Positions 9,010 through 19,919 of a stretch of DNA of 64,000 nt are shown in pieces; position 1 is the first letter of the stretch, and each line of letters begins with the position of its first letter. Origin of the DNA: Aphrocallistes beatrix. Taxonomy: Eukaryota > Porifera > Hexactinellida > Sceptrulophora > Aphrocallistidae. The notes under the pieces are model-generated. The model was not told where the DNA came from, did not search any database, and worked only from the letters and a program-made list of their open reading frames with translations. The stretch spans positions 1,488,001 to 1,552,000 of the forward strand of contig OY725502.1 in the NCBI GenBank assembly GCA_963281255.1, given 5' to 3'. The translations under genes and the position numbers were made by a program.

Positions 9010-11111
9010 CTTTTTTCCCAATAATTATGCCTTTATATTCCGTACGTATATCATACAAGTACGTAAGTGCTACTTTCTTTTTGTATTAGTTAGGACATCT
9101 GTAATGTTAACCTTCCCTAAATATTTCACCAATATATCACTTGAAATTATCGACATGATAACTGTACTTGGTAGTTGCAGGGAATTATCACCCATCTGGT
9201 CCGGACTCCGATGAATTGGGACAGCACTAATTTTCATTGCCCCCTCCCAGTACAACTTTGCAACTTGTACACTGATGATCAGGCTATAGTCATATCCAAA
9301 TGGGGACGTTGCATTAGTTCGAATTTTATGAACTGTCACTAATTCGAATGGATTTCCAATGTACTGTCATTAGTTCGGATGGATTTCCAATGTACTGTCA
9401 TTAGTTCGAATGGATTTTCAATGTACTGTCATTGAGTGGCATTTTGGAAGAGATATTTATAAGAACTGAGGGGAAAGCAGCATTTCTGCTGAGAATATGA
9501 GAAAATGTAGGATGATAACTTTTAATAATTGTATTGGATGAATTTCGTACCTCAAAAGTACGTTGTTAACTTCGATGTTAACAACAAATAATACGTAGAT
9601 CATATAATAGTCGTAATGACCAACAGCACATTGAAAATCCATTCGAACTAATGACAGTACATTTAAATCCATTCGAACTAATGACAGTACATTGAAAATC
9701 CATTCGAACTAATCACAGTACATTGAAAACCGATTTGAACTAATGACAGTACATTGAAAATCCATTCGAACTAATCACAGTACATTTAAATCCATTCGAA
9801 CTAATCACAGTACATTGAAAATCCATTTGAACTAATGACAGTACATTTAAATCCATTCGAACTAATCACAGTACATTGAAAATCCATTTGAACTAATGAC
9901 AGTACATTTAAATCCATTCGAACTAATCACAGTTCATAAAATTCGAATTAATGACAACATCAAAATTCGAACTAATGCATGCGCTCATTAAATATACAGC
10001 TATGTATTAATTAACATTCCTCACATCCTGATAATTATGGAATAATGCAGTACGGGTTCTAGAGATAATTATACCGAAGCCCAAAAAAGCGTTTAATGAT
10101 AGAGGAATTCGCCATATATACGTAAACGCAGTTCGTAGTACGTATTAGAGGATCCTGAGCTCGGCTTGGGTACGTTGGGCCGGGCCGTGTTCGATTATTC
10201 GGTTCCGGATCTAAAAATCTTATTTATATGTAGACATTTCGTTTTTAAAATAAATTTATTGTCATCAAAACCCGTCCAATATTTTTATCTTCCGTACAAT
10301 TTATTTTCTACAAATATGTTCCTTTTTGTTCATAAACATTCCCAAACTACTTGTAGCTAATACTACATTATCTCGGCTAATAAATATAGATTTGTAACAA
10401 GGTTTTATATCAGTACATCCTCGATTATCCGAACGATCTCAAGCTCACTTTCGGCATTTGAGTTTTTGATTTTATAGAATTTTTATATAATAATACGTAG
10501 TTTAGTACAAAGCTTTGCTTTTCAACAATTTTGTTTCATTCAACATTATGAAACTCCTTCAGTACTTCGCCCTAGTTTTTAAATAGAAGACATGATAATT
10601 TAGATTCACTGCTTCTAAAAATATTAAATTTGTGATATTTGTATCATCCGAAGGAGTGATCAGACCATAATTCATTCATCGACAAAAATGCAAGAGAAGA
10701 AGAGTTCGCTGGAAAAGCATTACTAAGAGAACCTTAGATCTGTCCCTCGAGAGAACTCTAGCTTAGGCTCTGAGAGCCCCGAATCGCTTGCATAGATGTC
10801 TCAGAGAATGGATATTGTGACATCATCTCACTGACATTTCTGTAGCTAGGATTTAGCTAGTACAAATCTACACAGGTGCGTATGAGGTTGTGTATAATGT
10901 ACCAGAGAGATTGTATATAGATAATATCCAGTTTTCTCTCATTTTCTCATTACCATATATGATTAATAGAAAATTAACTTCTTAAAATAAATAATGGTTT
11001 TTCAAAAATCTGAAGCTGCAGGAGACGTAAACCTGACTACAGCATGAAGATTCTTTGAAGATGTTACAGCACTGTAAATTAATGCAACGCAGTAAATTCT
11101 GATTCAATATA
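9010..11111. other. Repeat-rich intergenic region
   Basis: No gene was seen between the ankyrin gene and the next element. It contains the inverted minisatellite at 9336-9940 (separate entry). Around 10411 there is a short piece, cagtacatcctcgattatcc, related to the terminal repeat of the MITE at 58897-59204. The rest is plain AT-rich sequence. Confidence 0.6.
9336..9940. repeat. Minisatellite present in both orientations (attcgaactaatgacagtac unit)
   Basis: A unit of about 29-31 bases (cattgaaaatccattcgaac + taatgacagta) is repeated about ten times on the plus strand from roughly 9630 to 9940. Its reverse complement (gtactgtcattagttcgaat + ggatttccaat) is repeated about three times at 9336-9440. 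The two blocks flank about 190 bases of unique DNA and could form a large stem-loop. Units vary by a 2-base gap (catttaaatcc versus cattgaaaatcc). Confidence 0.9.
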
Positions 11112-11544
11112 CAGGGTGGTCCACGGATAATCTACTGATTTAAAAATGTTATATTTCAGGAACTTCATCTCAGATTTTTAGGAATGACACTCGTTTTATT
11201 GCCCAAACTAATACACTTTGATATTTACTAGCAAAAATCCCGTTAGATTATGTCATTGCGTTTAGAGACTGAAATGAAAGTCAACATTGTGAAATGGTAC
11301 TATGAAAATGTTAAGAGTATAGTCAGAACACAAAGGATGGTTCTAGCAGTGAAAACTGGTCCTGGTGCTGGTTTATTGGCAACTGAACCATTCTCCTCGA
11401 ATTTCTTAACAAGATTCCTGATTGTTTGTCCACATGGAGCTGTTTTTGTGAAGTTTGGGCAATAAAACGAGTGATCATAAATCTGAGATGAAGTTCCTGA
11501 AATATAACATTTTAAAATCAGTAGATTATCTGTGGACCACCCTG
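11112..11544. mobile_element. Deleted Tc1/mariner-type element with ~95-bp terminal inverted repeats
   Basis: The element starts CAGGGTGGTCCACGGATAAT and ends with the reverse complement of a closely similar sequence. The inverted arms are about 95 bp. A TA dinucleotide lies immediately outside each end (11110-11111 and 11545-11546), the target duplication expected for the Tc1/mariner superfamily. The interior keeps a short frame (from 11250) with a helix-turn-helix-like start, ETEMKVNIVKWYYENVKSI, resembling transposase N-termini. The catalytic part is missing, so it is a non-autonomous derivative. Confidence 0.85.
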
Positions 11545-11971
11545 TACTATTTTAAGAAAAAATTCAATCACACTTAATTTGAAGATTGATTAAATTAAAA
11601 CACACTCTTATGAGGTTGTACATTGGTTATACAAAACGCTAGACTATGATGAACAATTAACAATTATGTAATGTAGCGAAGAACAAACAACAAGTATGTA
11701 TTTAATTGAGTATAAGTAGCTAATACGAAGTTTACAATATGATGAATAGCCTCACTTAATTATGTACATGTATTCCTGTACAAATTACCTTCTGCTATTC
11801 TCCCAATCTCTACTATACTGATCTACCTTACTCTACTCTATTGTCATTACAATTAGTTTAAACTAAGGTTTGACTGTTTAAGAAACCTAAATATAGAATA
11901 ACCGCCACTTATGCATTTTGCATCTTTAGTCTTCCAAGGGGTAACTATATACAGTGTATGCCCTATCCATA
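11545..11971. other. Intergenic stretch, nothing recognised
   Basis: AT-rich sequence between the deleted transposon and the 3' end of the minus-strand metallolyase gene. It probably includes that gene's 3' untranslated region. Confidence 0.5.
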
Positions 11972-13747
11972 CTATGTATCCGATTGATCTATCTTTTTCA
12001 TTGACCTTAGATTATGCAAGGTATGCACCTTTTTGAATGACCGTAGGTGGTCTGTGTCTGAACAGGGAGTTTTGTCCTGAATCGCCGAGATGATTCCTTG
12101 CTTGAATGTAACAGAGAGAAGCTCAGTTAGATCGCAGATACTGGGATACTGATTTATAGCCCACTTCACATAAACTAGGAATTCATTCCAATCTATTTCT
12201 CCATCCATGTCCATATCAAGGGTATTCATAGCTTTCTGTGCGTCGCTATAAGATAGCGAAGTAAAGTAAGATTTCATAAAACAACTGTAAAATGTTCTGT
12301 AGTCAAGTTTGTCTGCTCCTAATTCCTCTTTCCTGGTATTATACGTATCCCATTTGTCCCGAAGCTGTGCAATCAACATCTTTGCTTGAGGTGTTGTTTG
12401 TTTGCATTCTGCAATCACGTCCCTCATGGCAGGAGTTATGTGTCCTCCAGTTCGATCGAAGAGCAGTGCTAGTCCTACTGGTGTCATGTACTCCTCTTTT
12501 CGATTATTGATTAGATCCTCATACATTTTAGCCTTCATTAGCTCACCTCTCTCTTGAGTAAATTCTGCATGTTCACCGAAGTACTCATTTAAATCTTCTA
12601 AAATCATTTCTTCAGTGACAAGTGTATTCATGCGAATTGGTCTTTTCGCACTGAAGAACTTTGCCATATCAAACTCATTTTCATTATAAACCCCCCCGGC
12701 TATTCCTCCGAAATTAAACGAAATGTCGAATATTCTCTCTCCAGACACGCATTGTCTAGAATGTGGTGGCATTCCTGTTGTTATCTTAGTAACCTCTATC
12801 GCCGCTTTCCTCAAGTAGGTACAATTGTACCTCTCAAGAACCTTCGTGTTTCCTAATCGGATGAGATTCATCAATGTAGTGCTGGAACAAGCGTGTCCGA
12901 AAGCAGATCCTTCCTCACACACACCTGCCCATATCCCATTCGCCCCTGTTTTGAGACATTCTAGTTGTACAGCATCGGCCAAACCCCATTTTTGATGAAC
13001 ATGCGTTAATAGATTCCCATTCCTCCATCCGACTGAGTTCATCACACTGCGTACCCTTTGTGTCCACTGAGCCATTTCTTGAGGCATATATTCGCCAGTG
13101 GCGTCTTCATACATCAGTCCTATTGGCCGCATGGAATCATCAAGTCTCCCCAGAAACCTGACTATTTCTAATACACGTCCTGGAAACTTCTCCATCACGA
13201 ATGGAAAATCTCTAAAGTTGACGAATATGTTTGCATCGGAGCATAGGTTCTGTTTGGTCCATTGTATTCGTGAGAGGAGCAGTGAGCACAAATCCTTAAT
13301 GAGACCTTTCTTGTTCCATTTGAGTCTACTGTCATCCAGATCCATTTCGATGATAGGGTTATTCATCTTCAATTCTTTCATCTTTAGGAGTGCGATTGGA
13401 ACTGTTTGAGTATCTATGATTCCATTGTCAATGGTTTCAACGAAGTTGACGAATGCGTAGAAACCGGAAATATCTTCACCTCTCTCTATCAATTCTCGTA
13501 CGAAGACATCGTCCACTCGTCCAGCTTCCGAGAAAGTAGCCACGACTATATGTTGAAATCCGCATTTTTTAACATGTGTGAAAATGTTCCATTTATCTTG
13601 AAGTGTGTGTCCTCTGGTCTGACTGACTGTAGTCTCTCTGAGTGAATTGTCTAGAACGAAGGCGTCTAAGTCTTTGAGGATTTGCTCTCTTCTTTTAACA
13701 GGTTCTTTTGGACGATTTTGTTTTTTGAAGACAATGCAAGACATCAT
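11972..13747 (-). CDS. DRE-TIM metallolyase-like protein with C-terminal EF-hand
   Basis: This is a 591-residue single-exon protein. Residues 33-38, DNSLRE, match the D-x-T-L-R-E signature at the start of the TIM barrel of HMG-CoA lyase, isopropylmalate synthase and citramalate synthase. H249 and H251 in THVHQKWGLADA match the metal-binding H-x-H strand of the same superfamily. The following stretch, LKTGANGIWAGVCEEGSAFG, corresponds to the segment where these enzymes have a Gly-rich, often Cys-bearing loop. Residues 511-522 (DMDMDGEIDWNE) form a canonical 12-residue EF-hand calcium loop with D, D, D, G, I, D and E in place. So a metal-dependent C-C lyase or condensing enzyme appears joined to a calcium sensor. 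The substrate is unknown. There is no obvious signal or mitochondrial peptide. Domain calls rest on motif recognition, not on a profile search. Confidence 0.75.
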   Translation of the reverse strand: MMSCIVFKKQNRPKEPVKRREQILKDLDAFVLDNSLRETTVSQTRGHTLQDKWNIFTHVKKCGFQHIVVATFSEAGRVDDVFVRELIERGEDISGFYAFVNFVETIDNGIIDTQTVPIALLKMKELKMNNPIIEMDLDDSRLKWNKKGLIKDLCSLLLSRIQWTKQNLCSDANIFVNFRDFPFVMEKFPGRVLEIVRFLGRLDDSMRPIGLMYEDATGEYMPQEMAQWTQRVRSVMNSVGWRNGNLLTHVHQKWGLADAVQLECLKTGANGIWAGVCEEGSAFGHACSSTTLMNLIRLGNTKVLERYNCTYLRKAAIEVTKITTGMPPHSRQCVSGERIFDISFNFGGIAGGVYNENEFDMAKFFSAKRPIRMNTLVTEEMILEDLNEYFGEHAEFTQERGELMKAKMYEDLINNRKEEYMTPVGLALLFDRTGGHITPAMRDVIAECKQTTPQAKMLIAQLRDKWDTYNTRKEELGADKLDYRTFYSCFMKSYFTSLSYSDAQKAMNTLDMDMDGEIDWNEFLVYVKWAINQYPSICDLTELLSVTFKQGIISAIQDKTPCSDTDHLRSFKKVHTLHNLRSMKKIDQSDT

Positions 13748-15555
13748 TGTTGATTGTATTTAATATTGTAATTTGTTTAAGTATCTTTACAAACCATTTT
13801 CTATTTATATAGAAACTAATTTATTAAAATCCAACTAATCAGATGTTCAACCTGAATATTTGCAGTAGCTGTGTTTGAAACAAAGCTAAGATATATAGGG
13901 GTGCTTCAAGTGCTAAAATTATTTGTTTATGTAATATGGTTTTGAACTACGTATTCGTAAATCAAATATTTAATGCAACAGGTGGAGATTAGTCAATCCT
14001 TTAAAAAAGGGAGCCCTGATCCAAGTCCTTTAAACCTTTTGATCAAGTTTACTGATAAAATGGTCTTAGATCTTGTAGATTGTAGATTATGAAGTTTAGT
14101 TTGTTTGATCCTAACTTTGGACTATTTGAACTTTCTTGTGATGAAAATAAAACTATCTGAGCATATCGGATTGTTATGTACATGTATTAATTTGTTGAGA
14201 ACAACAATCCTTTCACATTTAACTATTGTAAGTAAATTAAAATTTTTATAAATTAATGCGAAAGAGCCGGATTCTGTTTCGGTTGGAAGATCGATTTGAT
14301 AGACGAGAAATTTGATTTATTTGTAGTATATAAATATATCTAATGTACTACTTAGCAGAACCTTTCTATTGAATCATTGGAATTGACATACCGTTAGTCC
14401 CTGAATAATCACCGGGACGATTATTCAGGAAAATACGGTATTATCTGGAAAGAAATTTGTTAAAATAGTTAAAATAGTAATTAATCATGAAACTTAAATC
14501 AAGTTGTAAATATTTCAATGTACAAGACACTAGTCCTAGCCTGTAGTATTGGACGTCATGAGAAGGGCGTGTTTGAACATAAAAATCTCAGACCCGATCC
14601 TGCTTTGATTTAAAAAATTGGATCGTACGATCATTGCATTGATTCAAAAGTAATGCCTTAGTAACGAATATACATCAAAGGAATTATTTAGTGATTCATC
14701 CTACCTCATTCTCTCTAGTTTTGATTTAACATTTTATTCAGTGATACTCTGCGAAAGGCTTTATCACGTTCACATGTCTGTACTAAATAACCAAGACAGT
14801 AGTTTTAACTGAACTAAAAACAGATGTTGCTGAGACCATTAGAATCAGACTTAGGCTAGTTGTTAATTAATACGTATACGTATTTGTTCGTAGCAATTTA
14901 AAACATGATACTAGAACACATATGGTCTGCCTGATGATTAGAAATCATACATGAATGATTGCAATTGATTGTTTTATTCTTATGGACACAATACATACCC
15001 CACAAAGTCACATCTCTCACTCAGCTCATTTCTCTCCATTATTTTAAAATTCTTGATTCGCAACTGACTATCTCTTTATTTTGGTATTTGAACGCGTTAA
15101 ATAATATCGTATATAAACTCGAATGATTAAATTGTTAATACGAATGAATTCTGATTCACCTAGGGCCCTAGGCGATGATTCGTTTTGTTTTAGCCATTAA
15201 TAATTAAAGATACGTATTACGTTACAATTAGCAAATTATCATTTAAATTATAACTTACTCAAATCAGGCCCCACAGTGCAGTGGAGTGCAAGAATTGGAC
15301 AGGATGCGATCGAAGTGGATTGAATAAACAGGATAAGTCTAACATCGTTAAGCATACATAATAGACCTTAATAATGTAGAAACATGACGTCCCAGTACAC
15401 ATATCCGTTGCCACGATTTTGATTAGTCATCATATGATTGCGCAATTGGCTATATTTAAAATCATCCTCTCTCAAAACCCTGTATTAAATCTTCAATATT
15501 CTTCCCCCTCCGACGCTGCGTCTGAATTAAACGCTGGTAAAATAGATCTGTTTAC
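13748..15555. other. AT-rich intergenic region with a hairpin and a diverged foldback-arm fragment
   Basis: No gene was seen. At 14390-14441 an imperfect 52-base palindrome has cctgaataatc facing gattattcagg. Positions ~15280-15460 (for example gattagtcatcatatgattg at 15421) resemble one arm of the foldback element at 23455-24508, so this is probably an old solo arm. The start of the region should carry the metallolyase promoter. Confidence 0.55.
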
Positions 15556-17049
15556 AATTGTATAAGCCGCAGTGGTATCAAACTCTGACAGGCTTAACAG
15601 TTAACAAGAGCCCGTCTTTTGGGCTTAGAACTCCCTCAGTAGCTTACATATCAGAATCTTCATCTCGGCTAGTGAGAAGTGCTGTCGTATGCAATTACAG
15701 GGTGTTTCAAAAGTCTTGGCCCCTCGAACATTTTAAATTATATACTACATAAAATACATTCACTCTAAATCTCATTTACCAATATAATCACCTTTCAATT
15801 CTAGTACTTTCTCAATTCGATTAGGCATACCACTCACTAAATTGATATCACAATCAATACCACTCCAGGCCAATTTCAAGTTCCGAATTAGGCTTTCCAA
15901 GGAGTTAACTTGCCCCAACTTATCCAGGTTATCAGCTAATATTGACCATAGATTTTCGATGGGATTTAGGTCAGGAGAATTCGCCGGCCACTCGCCTTTC
16001 TTCCAATAGCGGGGAAAGTTGTTTCTACACCTTCTGAGTAGTTTTCGCCGTATGTGCTGGAGCTCCAACCTGCATGAATAAAAAATCGGACATATTTGAC
16101 AACATCGATCTCTCCAATACACCTCCTGATGTGCAAGAACGATTAACGGCATTAAGACAAGTGACACCTAATATATTGTCGCGTTTAGACTGTTTCTGGG
16201 GAATTATGTGAAGTTCTGAGAGAGCACGGTGTGACATCATGCCCCATACCATGACTTTAGCAGGAAATTTCACCTTGAGAACTGGGCTGATATCTTTGCC
16301 ATTTTTGCTCCACACTCGATCGTTCTGTCGGTTTGTTGTTGAAAATAGTTCAAATGGTGACTCATCTGACCAGAGAACTTAACTCCAATCTTCAACAGTC
16401 TCAATTCTTATTATTACGGGCGAAGGAAAGTCGATTCTCCTTGATCCTATCTGTAATTCGTGGTTTTAGGGGCTGTTTGAATGCCCTAGCACCTAGATTT
16501 TGTGACAAATGTCGGTAAACAGTTGTTGAAGAAGCAGAATAACCTTTTTCAGCCAGGTTCTTGGTAATAATTCGTGTTGAATGTCTTCTTTTGTCTAAAG
16601 ATTTCGATATTACTATTTTGGCGGGCCGATTAAGAATTTTCGGACGCCCAGATCTTGCCTTTGTTTCCATTGACTGACCACGATTAGCTGCAGCCCACCA
16701 TCTTTTTATGGAACGTAATCCGGCACCTATTTTGTTTTGATACGATTGATAAATGATCAGACAAGGTGAAATTTTTATAATAATCGAGGATAAATGATAG
16801 TAAATCGTTGTCGATAATGCGTAAGAATATGAAAGCTGTGATTATATTATGAGAGGAGTGATATCTAACTATGTGAATTTGATTTCTATGTTTGTTGGTT
16901 CTATTAGAATAGGTGCCAAGACATTTGAAACACCCTGTACGTGGTCCAGCTGAGAAAGGAATAAGAGAGTAGGCATGTTTACCATCTAAATTCTATTTGT
17001 TAATTCTGTCTGGGTTGTACTGTATAGGGTCTACCCATACTGTGGGGTT
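15556..17049 (-). pseudogene. Cytochrome P450 3'-end pseudogene, interrupted by a Tc1/mariner element
   Basis: On the minus strand, 16938-17049 and then 15556-15697 match the last ~290 bases of the intact P450 gene at 20794-22287, from the GTWVDPMQYNP-like region to just past the stop codon. An internal deletion of about 50 bases lies between the equivalents of the ends of LLREF and LSPKDG. The copy is cut within the heme-ligand region (coding acgtaattgca) by the element at 15698-16937. Both flanks keep the TA target. The 5' part of the gene is absent beyond 17050. It cannot make a P450. Confidence 0.9.
15698..16937 (-). mobile_element. Tc1/mariner transposon (1240 bp), inactivated
   Basis: The left end reads CAGGGTGTTTCAAAAGTCTT and the right end is its near reverse complement. 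TA flanks both sides (15696-15697, 16938-16939). A transposase frame on the minus strand is broken into three pieces (16670-16401, 16315-16025, ~16060-15772). Recognisable motifs include the N-terminal helix-turn-helix part, a WSKNGKD...VMVWGMMS block, QVGAPAHTA, and WPANSPDLNPIENLW. In the QxGAPAHTA motif the usual catalytic Asp is Val, and frameshifts separate the pieces, so the enzyme is dead. Confidence 0.92.
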
Positions 17050-17615
17050 CTGACAAAAATAGCTGTAAATCGATAATTGAATGTTTAAGATTTTTAAAAA
17101 TTGGTTGCAAATCCCCCAAGTTTGTATTTACAGACACTGGAGTACTATACACCGCTACCATGCACCAAAAACATCGTTTTTATTTTAGTAATTATTAGTT
17201 ATATTTATAATATACAAGTCGGGTTTAAGCTCATAAACAGATTCGAGTTCGGGTTTCATATCGTCGGATCGAGTTCTAAAAAGTAGACTCGATTTCAACT
17301 CTGTGGTAAGCTGGTAAAGGTTAACAACTAAGAATGATGTTATAATTGCGTGTTGTCAATTCATGTGAATTATCCTATTTAATCGAAGTTTTTATAATTA
17401 TAAGACTGATTCCTACTTGAAGACAATTTGTTTGTCGTCAATCAACATTGCTACAAACAAATAAGTATTATTGTGTACAATATGACAAAAATAAGAAAAA
17501 GAGCAATCATATTCATCGCTTCACATCAACACTGTAGAATATAATAATACGTATCTTGCATCTGAAATGCTACAAGTATGGTGTGACTGGAAAGCAAGGT
17601 TGCAACCGAATAGTT
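17050..17615. other. Intergenic stretch, nothing recognised
   Basis: AT-rich DNA between the P450 pseudogene and the minisatellite. No coding or repeat signal was found beyond short chance frames. Confidence 0.5.
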
Positions 17616-18055
17616 CAATATTCGGTTAGACCAAATACTATTTGGCAAATAGTTGATATTCGGTTGGGAACCGAATATCAGTATTCGTATTCGGTTTGAG
17701 TAACCGAATATCAGTATTCGTATTCGGTTAGAGTAACTGAATATTATCAGTATTCGTATTCGGTTGGAGTAACCGAATATCAGTATTCGTATTCGGTTAG
17801 AGTAACTGAATATTATCAGTATTCGTATTCGGTTGGAGTAACCGAATATTATCAGTATTCGTATTCGGTTGGAGTAACCGAATATTATCAGTATTCGTAT
17901 TCGGTTAGAGTAACCGAATATTATCAGTATTTAATTCATATTCGTTAGAGTAACCAAATATTATCAGTATTCGTATTCGGTTAGGGAACTATTCATGAAT
18001 ACTGATATTTGGTTAGGGAACTATTCATGAATTGATATTCGGTTCAATCGGTTTC
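17616..18055. repeat. Minisatellite of palindromic accgaatat...attcggtt units
   Basis: About ten units of 30-36 bases alternate accgaatattatcagtattc and gtattcggttggagta. Each unit contains the inverted pair accgaata / tattcggt, so single strands can fold into many small hairpins. The array ends about 110 bases before the start codon of the ADP-ribosyltransferase gene, close to or within its promoter. Confidence 0.92.
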
Positions 18056-18162
18056 AACCTTGCTGGAAAGTATATATTAGTTGCGTGCATTCATGGTATC
18101 TAGGGAATAGAAATAGTTTGTATTTAAATGTATATTAGTCACTAATAGATATTTATCGTAGA

Positions 18163-19641
18163 ATGGGACAATCTGGAGTTTGGCCTCTCCCGTATTACTG
18201 TGACAATTGCCTGATTTGTCGACTAAATGGGTGTTTATGCAGAGCTCCTCAATATCCTATAATCCCAGAAATAGTATTAACTCTACAAGATATACAGAAT
18301 TCTCAGAATACTCTTAACACGCTTTTTGGAAATGTGAATCTCACTCCAAATGCTGTTCTAGGGCCCCATTCTACCACGGACCTAGCATATCTAAAAAAGG
18401 TCAGAGTGTCTCAATCGTATGAAAACGTAATAATGGTGATGTTTGCTGCAGCGAAAGAAGGTAATTGGAATCACGTTTTTAAGATCTTAACAAAAGACTC
18501 ACTCATAATAAACTGCATTCCTTGTGGGAGGGCATGGGGAGTATTGCACCAGGCTGCGTGGAATGGAAATTTAAGTGTCGTGATGAATTTGATCGCTTTT
18601 AAGTCTTGTGATCCTTTTCTGAAAACTAAACAGGAAAGGGGAGACAAATATGGACCAGGAAAAACAGCCGATAAACTTACCGATAACGCAGATATTCGTC
18701 AAGCTATCGTAGAAGCTCAAGAGAGGAAGAGAAAAGAGAGGGAGGCACTTCAAGATAAATCTTTCATTTCAGTAGGGTATGAAAAAGACTTAAAAATTGA
18801 TTCTCTGTTCCTTGCTTTAGCCAGTTTCCAGCATGTTCTATACCCCGAACAAATATCCACAAAAGATTCGCTCCTGTATTCAACGCTAATGCAAGAGTCA
18901 TTTGAATTTATTAACCTTGAAAGTCGGTGGGAATTGGCAAGGAAGGAAGTTGCATTACAGCTTCAAACAATCGATATTGCCACTGCGAACTTTCTTGCAA
19001 CAGGGGATGAAAAGGGAGACATTTTCGAACCAAAATTGGAAAGGAAGGAAGATTTCTTTAAACGAGTCATTCATATATACACGAAGAACAATAATATAGA
19101 AAGTGAAGATTCATTATATGACCATAAACCTTTCTACTCTGCTCTAAACAAGTCGCTACGAATGCAAGGTGGACGCGTAAAAACTGCTCTAGGTGAGGAC
19201 CTAGCCTTGGCAGCCTACGGCATTCTGCTTAACTCAGTCATCATGTTCTGGAACGAGCTCATCCCAACCCAAGTGATGACGTATAGGGGGTTGGACCTAC
19301 CGCTTAGTGTCATTGAAGAATACAAAGTAGGGAAATCTTTCACATGGCTCTGTTTTACTTCATCATCAGTAAAGAAGGAAGCAACAAAATGGTTTGGTGC
19401 AAAAGGAGGTACAAATGTCAAGTGTATTTTTCATATTCTCAACGAAAATGTTGGAAAATATTCATCGAAAGGAATATCAAAAATTTCTAAATATCAAAGC
19501 GAAGAAGAATATCTCTATCCGAGCGGTGTGAAGTTCCGAGTGGTCAATTCTGAATATGATTCTGGGATGGCAAACTTGACGATTATTCGTGAAGATTATC
19601 AAAATTCTCCAAAAACCGAAGAGGCTTGTAGTTTAATGTAA
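18163..19641 (+). CDS. Ankyrin-like / arginine-type mono-ADP-ribosyltransferase
   Basis: This 492-residue single-exon protein would transfer ADP-ribose from NAD+ to protein arginine. Residues ~85-190 resemble ankyrin-like repeats (MFAAAKEGNWNHVFKIL, LHQAAWNGNLSVVMNLI). A charged linker follows (~185-205). The C-terminal half has the R-S-E catalytic triad of the cholera-toxin-like ART fold: R375 in MTYRGLDLP, S400 in the FTSSS strand, and E447/E449 in SEEEYLYPSG. An E-x-E pair is the family's hallmark of arginine specificity. There is no clear signal peptide, so it is probably intracellular. The region 18190-18250 encodes a Cys-rich start (CDNCLICRLNGCLC) of unknown role. Such ART genes with ankyrin-like N-termini are multigene families in some invertebrates. 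The target is unknown. Confidence 0.85.
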   Translation: MGQSGVWPLPYYCDNCLICRLNGCLCRAPQYPIIPEIVLTLQDIQNSQNTLNTLFGNVNLTPNAVLGPHSTTDLAYLKKVRVSQSYENVIMVMFAAAKEGNWNHVFKILTKDSLIINCIPCGRAWGVLHQAAWNGNLSVVMNLIAFKSCDPFLKTKQERGDKYGPGKTADKLTDNADIRQAIVEAQERKRKEREALQDKSFISVGYEKDLKIDSLFLALASFQHVLYPEQISTKDSLLYSTLMQESFEFINLESRWELARKEVALQLQTIDIATANFLATGDEKGDIFEPKLERKEDFFKRVIHIYTKNNNIESEDSLYDHKPFYSALNKSLRMQGGRVKTALGEDLALAAYGILLNSVIMFWNELIPTQVMTYRGLDLPLSVIEEYKVGKSFTWLCFTSSSVKKEATKWFGAKGGTNVKCIFHILNENVGKYSSKGISKISKYQSEEEYLYPSGVKFRVVNSEYDSGMANLTIIREDYQNSPKTEEACSLM

Positions 19642-19919
19642 TATCATACAAGTATTGTATTTAGTCCCCCCCCCATTTAGCCTGCTTTAGCAAGAACTAT
19701 GATATTTATCATATTTATAACCTTAATTTTTTTGGTAGTACTAAACAATGATTGTGTTTGATTTTTATGTTATATAAATAATAATATTGTAAGACTAATG
19801 TAACAAAAAATTTCTCGAATTCTTATCAGAAATATTATGCCATTTGAAAATAAATTATGACGTCATTTCCTCTATTTTTCCTATTAGTTTGCTTTCAATT
19901 CACGTAGCTCCTCCAAAAT
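19642..19919. other. Spacer between the ADP-ribosyltransferase gene and a mariner relic
   Basis: AT-rich, probably including the 3' untranslated region of the upstream gene. A run of C (ccccccccc at ~19665) is present. No gene seen. Confidence 0.4.

Noticed and set aside
9336-9940. CRISPR-like array
   Set aside because: Units are contiguous without unique spacers of constant length, and the genome is eukaryotic.
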